From assembly GCA_947388575.1 (NCBI GenBank), contig CANDSI010000067.1, forward strand, positions 1-6,276: DNA of 6,276 nucleotides, written 5' to 3'. The position numbers were made by a program, and so were the translations under genes. Shown in pieces: positions 1 to 5,138 of this stretch. The stretch comes from an uncultured Mycoplasma sp. GTDB taxonomy: Bacteria > Bacillota_I > Bacilli_A > RF39 > UBA660. The notes beneath the pieces are model-generated. The model saw only the letters and a program-made list of their open reading frames with translations, did no database searches and was not told the DNA's origin. Each line of letters opens with the position of its first letter. Position 1 is the stretch's first letter.

Positions 1-14
1 GAGAATTAAAAAAT

Positions 15-37
15 AAACAGATGAAAATCTGTTTTTT
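15..37 (+). terminator. Rho-independent terminator of the gene upstream of the window
   Basis: An 8-bp stem AAACAGAT/ATCTGTTT (15-22 with 27-34) closes a GAAA tetraloop and runs into a T tract at 32-37. This is a classic intrinsic terminator. It ends a plus-strand gene lying left of the window and isolates lepB from it. Confidence 0.75.
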
Positions 38-40
38 CTA

Positions 41-69
41 TTGTCAAAATTTTTTTTATATTATATAAT
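41..69 (+). promoter_or_regulatory. Sigma-A-type promoter of lepB
   Basis: TTGTCA (41-46, 5 of 6 to TTGACA) is separated by 17 bases from a perfect TATAAT (64-69). Transcription would start near 76, giving a leader of under 20 bases, with the ribosome binding site AGGAAGGG (78-85) 7 bases before the ATG. A second TATAAT at 72-77 lacks a good -35 at the right distance. Confidence 0.7.
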
Positions 70-92
70 CTTATAATAGGAAGGGTAGTATC

Positions 93-620
93 ATGGACTG
101 GTTAGATATAAAAGAATTTTTTAAAGATACAATAAAGTATTTAATAATTATTGGTATCATATTATTTATTATGTTATTTATATTTTCTGTCACAACAGTA
201 GTGGGAGATTCAATGCATCCAACATTAAAAGATGGAGAAGTATTAATATTAAACAAATTTAAGTATAAATTTTCTGATATTAAAAGAGAAGATATAATAT
301 CTTTAAAATATGTGGATACAAAGTACTTAATAAAAAGAGTAATAGGTCTACCTGGCGATAAAGTAGAAATTATAAGTAACAAATTATATATTAATGGCAT
401 ACAATATCCAGAGAATTATTTAAATAAAGATCTAAATTACAAAGATTTCAAATTAAGTGATTTAGGATACGAAGTTATTCCTAAAGATATGTATTTAGTT
501 TTAGGAGATAATCGCGAAATTTCTTTAGATAGTAGGAAGATAGGTCTAATAAAGAAATCAGATATAAATGGTAAGATATCATTTAGGTTTTGGCCATTAA
601 ATAAAATAAAATTTTTTTAA
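93..620 (+). CDS. lepB: Signal peptidase I (type I leader peptidase)
   Basis: This membrane-bound serine protease (family S26) removes signal peptides from exported preproteins on the outer face of the cytoplasmic membrane. It is 175 aa, the usual size of the short Gram-positive SipS type. One N-terminal transmembrane helix spans about residues 15-36. The family boxes are intact: GDSMHPT with nucleophile Ser40, the YLIKRVIGLPGD box with general base Lys81, and GDNREISLDSR (138-148) near the C terminus. The start is fixed by AGGAAGGG at 78-85. The gene has its own promoter and a strong terminator upstream. Directly downstream lies a secreted protein with a typical signal peptide, a natural substrate, but that gene has a separate promoter, so a dedicated pairing is only inference. 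No residue expected for catalysis is missing. Confidence 0.95.
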   Translation: MDWLDIKEFFKDTIKYLIIIGIILFIMLFIFSVTTVVGDSMHPTLKDGEVLILNKFKYKFSDIKREDIISLKYVDTKYLIKRVIGLPGDKVEIISNKLYINGIQYPENYLNKDLNYKDFKLSDLGYEVIPKDMYLVLGDNREISLDSRKIGLIKKSDINGKISFRFWPLNKIKFF

Positions 621-635
621 AAAGCAAAAAAGGTA

Positions 636-664
636 TTTTCAAAATATTGAATATTTGATATAAT
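636..664 (+). promoter_or_regulatory. Extended -10 promoter of the Ig-repeat surface protein gene
   Basis: A perfect TATAAT (659-664) is preceded by TGA, giving the extended -10 TGATATAAT (656-664). TTTTCA (636-641, 4 of 6) lies 17 bases upstream as a weak -35. The predicted start near 671 leaves a leader of about 28 bases. Weak -35 plus extended -10 suits a regulated promoter, and a palindrome fills the spacer. Confidence 0.6.
642..656. promoter_or_regulatory. 7-1-7 palindrome in the promoter spacer, candidate operator
   Basis: AAATATT (642-648), a central G (649) and AATATTT (650-656) form a perfect 15-base palindrome that exactly occupies the space between the -35 and -10. A regulator bound here would block RNA polymerase. 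The 7-1-7 geometry is that of Fur-family boxes, but the half-site matches the Fur consensus TGATAAT at only 4 of 7 positions. The motif is nearly all A/T, so chance is a real alternative. Confidence 0.35.
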
Positions 665-698
665 CATAATATATTAAGATAGTAGAGGGATGGAATTT

Positions 699-2414
699 AT
701 GGAAAACAAAAAAATCATTATAATAACAATAGTGTTATTTTTGCTTGCAGGTACAGGAACTTTCGTATTTGCATCTAATCAAGGAAATTTTAATGAGGAG
801 GACATTGATTATAGGACAGATAATGATCCTACTTATGAAAAAGTTGATGGCAACAGCAATAATAGTGGAGATAGTTCAAATAATAATAGCCAAGGAACTG
901 TAGATGAAGATATTCCCCCAGTATCCAATCCAGGAATAACAGAAGTTCCAGAGGAAACAGATAATAATGGTAATGGAATAACAAATTCAGGAAATAGCTC
1001 TTCAAGTAATAACAATACGAGCAATGGTTCCAACAATAATAATAGTAACAATAATAGTTCTAATAATGGAAATAACAATAATACTTCAGGTGGTAGCAAC
1101 AATAATGGAGGAAATAATTCTGGCAACAACAGTCAAGGCTCAACAGGTGATACAAACAAACCAGAAGATAAACCCATAAAACCTGAAGAACCAGAAAAGC
1201 CAATTATTAAAGACACTACACCTCCAGTACTAAAAGTAAAATATAATACAACAAATATTACAAAAGGTCCAGTAATAGTAACTATAGAATCAAATGAACC
1301 AATAAAAGCTTTAAGTGATTGGAGTATAGCTAATGATAAGTTAAGCGTATCAAAAGCTTTTGCAAATAATGAAAGTGGTCAAGTAACAATATATGATGAA
1401 GCAGGAAATGCTAGTACAATAAAGTATAATATCCAAAATATTGATAATATAGCACCTACTGCTACAGTAGAAACTAGCAATAACAATGGCAATAAACTAA
1501 CATTTAGAGATATTACAGTAACAATCACAGCTGATAAAGATATTAAACCAGTAGCAGGTTGGGATTTGAAAGATAATAGAGTGTTAACAAAAACATTTAG
1601 TAACATACCAAATGCTGAATATAGTTTAAAAATATATGATTTAGTAGGTAATGAAGCTGAAATTAAATACGAAATTAGAAACTATGATCCAACAAGTCCA
1701 GAAGTATTAGTAGAAAAAGGAGAAAAAGAAACCACCATAACAATGACATACAAAGAACCTTTAGATGATACATGGATACAAAACGAAAATGGAGAATATA
1801 CAAAGGTAGAAGTAATCCCTAATAATAGTGATGACTCAATTATTATTACTATGCCAGATGGTACCATTAAAGTTTATGATTCAGCGCCTAATTTATCTAT
1901 TAAAATAGGTAATCAAAAAGCAGACGGAACATTTGAAAAAACAAATAAGCCAGTTGAAATTATTATAGAATCAAATAAAGAACTTCAACCATTAGATGGT
2001 TGGGAAATATCAGAAGATAAAAAAACATTAACTAAATTAGAATATAACGCTATAGCAAATCGAAAAGTAACAGTATTAGATTTATCAGGAAACACAACAA
2101 CAGTTTTATATACAGTAGCTAATGTTGATACAACTCCGCCAGGAATAAAAATGGCAATAGCATCAAAGCCAACTAATGGTTTAATAACAGTGACTTTGAT
2201 TACAACTGAGCCAACAATTTTTGAAGATGAAACTTGGAGTGCAAGAAAAGTTGGGGGCTTTGCAGCATCATATACAAAGAAATTTGAGCAAGAGGTTTTA
2301 GAAAAAGGAGCAGAAGAGACTTTCTACTTCATAGATAGATATGACAATGAAGCAACCATAAAAGCAATTTTAAAATATTCAAACGGAAAAATAACTATAG
2401 AAACAGTAGATTAA
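699..2414 (+). CDS. Secreted surface protein: signal peptide, Asn/Ser/Gly stalk, Ig-like repeats
   Basis: I prefer the ATG at 699 (571 aa) to the in-frame ATG at 690, because AGAGGG (684-689) lies 9 bases before 699 but abuts 690. Residues 1-25 are a signal peptide: Lys4-Lys5, a hydrophobic core at 6-17, and a VFA/S cleavage site after Ala25. Residues about 50-150 are low-complexity Asn, Ser and Gly, followed by a Pro/Glu/Lys linker (about 152-171). Residues about 172-562 hold about five Ig-like beta-sandwich repeats, each with a conserved Trp (208, 288, 359, 435, 513); most end in a D-x-x-GN-type turn and an N-(V/I/Y)-D-x-T-x-P-like junction. There are no cysteines. No LPXTG, LysM, SLH, choline-binding repeat or C-terminal membrane helix is visible, so the mode of attachment is unknown. 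Ig-like stalk proteins usually serve in surface display or adhesion; no ligand can be named. The PH-domain gene follows at 21 bases and is probably co-transcribed. Confidence 0.85.
   Translation: MENKKIIIITIVLFLLAGTGTFVFASNQGNFNEEDIDYRTDNDPTYEKVDGNSNNSGDSSNNNSQGTVDEDIPPVSNPGITEVPEETDNNGNGITNSGNSSSSNNNTSNGSNNNNSNNNSSNNGNNNNTSGGSNNNGGNNSGNNSQGSTGDTNKPEDKPIKPEEPEKPIIKDTTPPVLKVKYNTTNITKGPVIVTIESNEPIKALSDWSIANDKLSVSKAFANNESGQVTIYDEAGNASTIKYNIQNIDNIAPTATVETSNNNGNKLTFRDITVTITADKDIKPVAGWDLKDNRVLTKTFSNIPNAEYSLKIYDLVGNEAEIKYEIRNYDPTSPEVLVEKGEKETTITMTYKEPLDDTWIQNENGEYTKVEVIPNNSDDSIIITMPDGTIKVYDSAPNLSIKIGNQKADGTFEKTNKPVEIIIESNKELQPLDGWEISEDKKTLTKLEYNAIANRKVTVLDLSGNTTTVLYTVANVDTTPPGIKMAIASKPTNGLITVTLITTEPTIFEDETWSARKVGGFAASYTKKFEQEVLEKGAEETFYFIDRYDNEATIKAILKYSNGKITIETVD
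960..1145 (+). repeat. Asn/Ser/Gly low-complexity coding tract (surface stalk)
   Basis: About 60 consecutive codons encode almost only Asn, Ser and Gly, with a few Thr. AAT and AAC, AGT/AGC/TCT/TCC, and GGT/GGA/GGC are intermixed rather than forming one pure repeat unit. The composition is therefore held at protein level, as for a flexible hydrophilic stalk. Its reverse strand reads as an artificial poly-Leu frame that is not a gene. Confidence 0.8.
1212..2384 (+). repeat. Five tandem Ig-like domain repeats
   Basis: Approximate repeats are 1212-1442, 1443-1685, 1686-1880, 1881-2123 and 2124-2384. Each has beta-strand-like segments, a Trp about 35 residues into the unit, and then a K-x-(F/L)-like strand. 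Repeats 1, 2 and 4 end with a V/L-x-I/L-x-D-x-x-GN turn. Trp-to-Trp spacing is 80, 71, 76 and 78 residues. Repeat 3 is short and lacks the GN turn, running through VYDSAP straight into repeat 4. Repeat 5 has RYDNEA in place of the GN turn. Repeats are diverged at DNA level, so the array is old. Confidence 0.65.
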
Positions 2415-2435
2415 TAAAAGCAGTAAGGAGGTTTT

Positions 2436-2828
2436 ATGGCATACATTAAATTTAAAGAGTTAACAAAATATTTTGATTTTAAAGTAGAAGTAGGTTTTGA
2501 TAATCTTACAGATTATGCAAAAGAATATATTAGTGACAAAGAAAAATTTATTTTAGCTTATAAAAACAGTAAAGACTTTGTAGTCTTTACTGATAAGCGA
2601 ATTATTCTTTTTGATAGAGATCCTATGGCAGCTTTATACAAAAAGATTCATATCATACCATATTATTCAATATCTAGTAGTGCAATTAATTATAAACCAG
2701 GTAAAGTTGAGTTATTGTTAAGTTTAGATAGTGGTTATCAAATGCATATTAATTTTATAGATATGAATCACGATAAGAAAGAAAATATAAAAGCAGTATA
2801 TAAAATTATGATGACTGCAAACATTTAG
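2436..2828 (+). CDS. Bacterial PH-domain protein (bPH_1, PF08000-like)
   Basis: This 130-aa cytoplasmic protein has no signal peptide, membrane helix or cysteine. The central part looks like the bacterial pleckstrin-homology fold: a strand with YKNSKDFVVFTDKRIILFD (42-60), then the KK-x-(6-8)-IPYYSISS box (69-81), a VELLLSLDSGYQMHINF strand pair (91-107) and a C-terminal helix (113-126). TDKR followed by IPYxSI is the signature I rely on. The single domain spans the whole protein, the normal size for this family. The start has AAGGAGG (2425-2431) only 4 bases before the ATG. It lies 21 bases after the surface protein gene and before a terminator, so the two likely share a transcript. Bacterial PH proteins of this type have no agreed function, and no substrate can be assigned. 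Confidence 0.8.
   Translation: MAYIKFKELTKYFDFKVEVGFDNLTDYAKEYISDKEKFILAYKNSKDFVVFTDKRIILFDRDPMAALYKKIHIIPYYSISSSAINYKPGKVELLLSLDSGYQMHINFIDMNHDKKENIKAVYKIMMTANI
2567..2592 (+). repeat. Perfect 11-bp inverted repeat inside the PH-domain gene
   Basis: CAGTAAAGACT (2567-2577) and AGTCTTTACTG (2582-2592) pair perfectly around a TTGT loop, giving a stem with four G-C pairs within codons 44-53. No T tract follows, so it is not an intrinsic terminator. It would form a stable mRNA hairpin in the coding region. In this AT-rich window about one such repeat could arise by chance, so function is open. Confidence 0.6.
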
Positions 2829-2833
2829 AATCT

Positions 2834-2860
2834 AATAGCATAGAAATAATGCTATTTTTT
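2834..2860 (+). terminator. Rho-independent terminator after the PH-domain gene
   Basis: AATAGCAT (2834-2841) pairs with ATGCTATT (2849-2856) around a 7-base loop and runs into six T at 2855-2860. It begins 5 bases after the PH gene stop and ends the surface-protein/PH-domain transcription unit. Confidence 0.8.
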
Positions 2861-2899
2861 ATATCATATTTTTTTAATAAATAAAAAAATAAAAAGATA

Positions 2900-2908
2900 T
2901 GATATAAT
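2900..2908 (+). promoter_or_regulatory. Extended -10 promoter of the DUF6119-like gene
   Basis: TGATATAAT (2900-2908) is a perfect extended -10, identical to that of the surface protein gene. The -35 position (about 2880-2885, AATAAA) has no resemblance to TTGACA. Transcription would begin near 2915, about 20 bases before the ATG. A 9-bp inverted repeat (ATATCATAT 2861-2869, ATATGATAT 2897-2905) has its right arm over the -10. The gene is therefore a separate unit. Confidence 0.55.
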
Positions 2909-2930
2909 ACATCTCAAAAGGGATGTGAGA
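2909..2930 (+). promoter_or_regulatory. Leader inverted repeats with two alternative pairings
   Basis: ACATCTC (2909-2915) can pair with GGGATGT (2920-2926) around AAAA, with one G-T pair. Alternatively TCTCA (2912-2916) can pair with TGAGA (2926-2930). The two stems exclude each other, and each takes up one of the two purine-rich candidate ribosome binding segments (GGG at 2920-2922, GAG at 2927-2929). The left arm lies at the predicted start site, so this could instead be a DNA operator, or chance. Confidence 0.3.
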
Positions 2931-2935
2931 AAATT

Positions 2936-4654
2936 ATGGTTAAAAGTAATTTTGAAACTCAATATAGCATTTACAAAGTTGATTATGATGCTTCCATTAA
3001 ATATTTTGAAGAAAAAGGAATTGAAATACTATCACATAAGGATTTAGAAGAAAAAATAATTGAAGATATTAAAGTAAATGTTAATAAAAATAACAAAAAT
3101 GAAATATACATAATAAAAGATAATAATTTCAAAGGATTAGCATTTAAAAGCTATCACAATCCAACATGGTCTGGAATGATTAATAACCTTTTAGAAGAAC
3201 AAGTTGAATTAAATAACATTCATATATCATATATATTAACATATACAAAAAGTGAAAATATATTTTTGTTAACAGGAGGTTTAGGAAGCAGTTACATTAG
3301 CGAATTTACTTTAAAAAACTATGGTTTATCCCTCTTGCCCAAAATTACAAAAGAAGGAAACAAAACAATCAAGAGTGTTTCTGGAAACAGAATGGTAGGA
3401 AACAAAACATCAATAAAACATGCTAATAGAACAGCAACATCAATAGACGATGAAAATGATATGAGTAATATTTTTAAAGAATTGTCATTAGAAGTAGACC
3501 AAGACATAATAGAACTATTAGCAGTAGATAATCCCAAAAACATAAAAAAATTAAATATCTTGGCAAGAGACTCTTTTATAGTAAAAAAATCATTAACCAT
3601 AGAAAATCTTGTCAAAATTTTAAATAATTTAATAGACATAGAGAAAAGAAATGATAACTTCGCATTAGGATACTTTATAGATGCAAAGAAAAGAGGTTAT
3701 ACAGCTCAACAATTAAATGAACTATTATTTGATGCTTTAATTAATAAAAAGTTAGATAAATTTCAATTATTAGGAAATAATTATATAGAAAATTGTATAG
3801 GATGCACAAAATATATAATTCGTGATGAAGAAGACAAAATTATATATGAAGAAGATCAAGTAACTATGGAAGCATTATTTAATAAATTATCAGATAATAT
3901 CACTAAAAGTTTAGTGCAAAAGCTTTTAAAATATAACATTACGGTATATAGAGAAGAAGAAATAGTTATCCCACCAACAAAGTTAAAAAGTTGTATTCAA
4001 GCAAATATAGAAAATGAAAATGGCGAGACATTTCTTTTATTTAACGGAAATTGGCTAATATTCAATAAGACATATTTAGAGACTATGAAAAAGGAATATA
4101 AAAAAATCTATGAAGAAATAACAAAAATAGATAGTAAATTGATTGACATTATATCAAATAAAAGCAAAAAGGAATCCGAAGACAAATATAATAATACATT
4201 TGCCAATTCAAGCGAAGTTATATTAGCTCACAAAGTAAGAGTGCAAAATATAGAAATAGCCGATTTAATATACTATGATAATGATAACTTATATTTAATA
4301 CATAATAAAAAAACATTTGATGGTAGTGGGTCACGAGACGTATATGGACAAATTTTATCTTCAGCAGAATTACTTAGTTATATAGTCAAAGAAAAAGATA
4401 AAAAAAGAATTTTCAAAGAGTATTATAATAAAATATTAAAAGAATATCCTAATAATAAACTAATAAAAACTTTAACTCTTGAAGAATTTGCTCGCCTATT
4501 TAGCAAAGCAGAAATACATTATATTGTAGGATTTATGGAGAGAGTTACAATAAACAAAAATAGTAACTACGCTAAATATTTGACAATTGATACATACAAA
4601 AAATTAAAAGAGAAGGGATATAACCTTTTACTTTTCAATATTAATTCTAATTAA
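2936..4654 (+). CDS. Divergent DUF6119/TIGR04141 family protein, possible nuclease-like accessory gene
   Basis: I assign this 572-aa soluble Lys/Ile/Asn-rich protein to the sporadically distributed TIGR04141 (DUF6119) family by the order of its landmarks; family members are of similar length. These are: an N-terminal SIYKVD strand (11-16), LLTGGLGSSY then NYGLSLLP (111-135), the segment VSGNRMVGNKTSIKHANRT (148-166) before VDQDIIELLAVD (187-198), ELLFDAL (262-268), FLLFNGNWLIFNKTYLETM (366-384), DKYNNTFA (416-423), then IEIADLIYYDNDNLYLIHNK (439-458) and GQILSSAELL (471-480). The E440-D443-H456-x-K458 cluster resembles a variant PD-(D/E)XK core (D...HxK), which is inference. The gene has its own promoter and no visible partner, lies between housekeeping genes, and converges on the HIT gene. 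The family's patchy spread suggests horizontal transfer and a defence-like role; I know of no established biochemical function. The start is supported by purine-rich leader segments only, and the next Met is residue 81. Confidence 0.75.
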   Translation: MVKSNFETQYSIYKVDYDASIKYFEEKGIEILSHKDLEEKIIEDIKVNVNKNNKNEIYIIKDNNFKGLAFKSYHNPTWSGMINNLLEEQVELNNIHISYILTYTKSENIFLLTGGLGSSYISEFTLKNYGLSLLPKITKEGNKTIKSVSGNRMVGNKTSIKHANRTATSIDDENDMSNIFKELSLEVDQDIIELLAVDNPKNIKKLNILARDSFIVKKSLTIENLVKILNNLIDIEKRNDNFALGYFIDAKKRGYTAQQLNELLFDALINKKLDKFQLLGNNYIENCIGCTKYIIRDEEDKIIYEEDQVTMEALFNKLSDNITKSLVQKLLKYNITVYREEEIVIPPTKLKSCIQANIENENGETFLLFNGNWLIFNKTYLETMKKEYKKIYEEITKIDSKLIDIISNKSKKESEDKYNNTFANSSEVILAHKVRVQNIEIADLIYYDNDNLYLIHNKKTFDGSGSRDVYGQILSSAELLSYIVKEKDKKRIFKEYYNKILKEYPNNKLIKTLTLEEFARLFSKAEIHYIVGFMERVTINKNSNYAKYLTIDTYKKLKEKGYNLLLFNINSN

Positions 4655-4671
4655 AAAGAGCTAAAAGCTCT
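4653..4671 (-). terminator. Terminator of the HIT gene (minus strand)
   Basis: Read on the minus strand, AGAGCT and AGCTCT (4666-4671 and 4657-4662) pair around a 3-base loop and run into a T tract (the A run at 4653-4657). The stem overlaps the HIT stop codon (4670-4672). On the plus strand no T tract follows, so the convergent DUF6119-like gene probably does not end efficiently here. Confidence 0.65.
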
Positions 4672-5044
4672 AACTCATAATCGTATTATAATTTTCTTCG
4701 ATAGTTCTTTTAGCGAGACTAACATCAGTAGTACCAAAATCAGGCAACAAATGAAGATGGTAGTGTTTAACCTTTTGATCTTCCCCATAATTTATTAAAA
4801 GGGTTACAGATTTAGCATTTAATTTATCCATTAAAAGCTTTGTCATTTTTTTAGCTACATTAAAAATATGTTTTGTTGTATCTTCATCAAGTTCTACAAA
4901 ATCCGTAAAATGTTTTTTAGGAATAACAAGGATATGACCATCTCTAATAGGATTAACATCCATAATTACCATTACTAAATCGTCTTCATATAATACTTTA
5001 CTAGGAAGTTCACCATTAACTATTTTACAAAAAATACAATCCAT
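4670..5044 (-). CDS. HIT-family nucleotide-binding hydrolase/transferase
   Basis: This 124-aa protein is a histidine-triad member, a family that binds nucleotides and cleaves nucleoside phosphoramidates or dinucleoside polyphosphates through a covalent His-nucleotidyl intermediate. Visible features are CIFCKI (3-8, with the two Cys of the zinc-binding subgroup), DVNPIRDGHILVIPKKH (29-45) with His45 as a likely metal ligand, and the triad H94-Y-H96-L-H98-LL. His96 is the expected nucleophile. The usual N-x-G-x-x-A-G-Q-x-V-x-H approach is two residues shorter (N85-Y-G-E-D-Q-K-V-K-H94) and the residue after the Pro is Asp. The start has GGTGA (5051-5055) 6 bases before the ATG. The gene is monocistronic and divergent from cotE, with an extended -10 at 5062-5070. 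The physiological substrate cannot be read from the sequence. Confidence 0.92.
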   Translation of the reverse strand: MDCIFCKIVNGELPSKVLYEDDLVMVIMDVNPIRDGHILVIPKKHFTDFVELDEDTTKHIFNVAKKMTKLLMDKLNAKSVTLLINYGEDQKVKHYHLHLLPDFGTTDVSLAKRTIEENYNTIMS

Positions 5045-5061
5045 TTCTTATCACCAAATTA

Positions 5062-5070
5062 ATTATAGCA
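5062..5070 (-). promoter_or_regulatory. Extended -10 promoter of the HIT gene (minus strand)
   Basis: The minus strand reads TGCTATAAT, a perfect extended -10 (TATAAT at 5062-5067). No good -35 lies 16-18 bases upstream. The predicted start near 5055 gives a leader of only about 11 bases, barely containing the GGTGA binding site. Confidence 0.6.
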
Positions 5071-5083
5071 CAAAACACCTAAA

Positions 5084-5097
5084 AAAAGTGTACTTTT
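5084..5097. repeat. Short palindrome in the HIT/cotE divergent region
   Basis: AAAAGT and ACTTTT flank a GT centre (6-2-6). It lies about where the HIT -35 would be and over the candidate cotE -35, so one regulator bound here could touch both promoters. It is short and A/T-rich, and no regulator is identified. Confidence 0.3.
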
Positions 5098-5118
5098 ATC
5101 ACGAGTTTGCATAAATTA
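5090..5118 (+). promoter_or_regulatory. Candidate mother-cell sigma promoter of cotE
   Basis: CATAAATT (5110-5117) matches the SigE -10 CATACAnT at all but one specified position, and CATAAATTA (5110-5118) matches the SigK form CATAnnnTA. GTACTTT (5090-5096) is a moderate -35 at 13 bases. B. subtilis cotE is known to use SigE and SigK. The predicted start near 5125 falls inside the ribosome binding site, so the true promoter may be a little further upstream. Confidence 0.4.
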
Positions 5119-5138
5119 TGATTAGGAGGGATAAAAGT
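5092..5138 (+). repeat. 9-bp inverted repeat reaching into the cotE start codon
   Basis: ACTTTTATC (5092-5100) is the exact reverse complement of GATAAAAGT (5130-5138), which includes the first two bases of the GTG start. The AGGAGGG ribosome binding site (5124-5130) lies at the loop-stem edge. If transcription starts upstream of 5092, this stem could restrict initiation. If it starts near 5125, only a DNA-level role is possible. Confidence 0.35.

Noticed and set aside
1..14. Possible last codons of an upstream gene
   Set aside because: TAA occurs in two frames (7-9 and 14-16) before the terminator, and too little sequence is present to choose one.
60..69. Palindrome ATTATATAAT over the lepB -10
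   Set aside because: All A/T and produced by the TATAAT element itself.
71..400. Minus-strand 109-residue open frame opposite lepB
   Set aside because: It lies antisense to a fully supported signal peptidase gene and across its promoter, with no recognisable domain.
690..698. Upstream ATG giving a surface protein 3 residues longer
   Set aside because: The AGAGGG ribosome binding site directly abuts this ATG, whereas it is 9 bases from the ATG at 699.
833..1129. Minus-strand poly-Leu open frame
   Set aside because: It is the antisense of the Asn/Ser/Gly codon tract; composition is artificial and there is no ribosome binding site.
2923..2928. Start-stop ATG-TGA in the DUF6119-like leader
   Set aside because: A two-codon frame with no spaced ribosome binding site; more likely chance within the inverted repeat.
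5117..5122. TATGAT as a sigma-A -10 for cotE
   Set aside because: It would place the transcript start at or beyond the ribosome binding site and has no -35.
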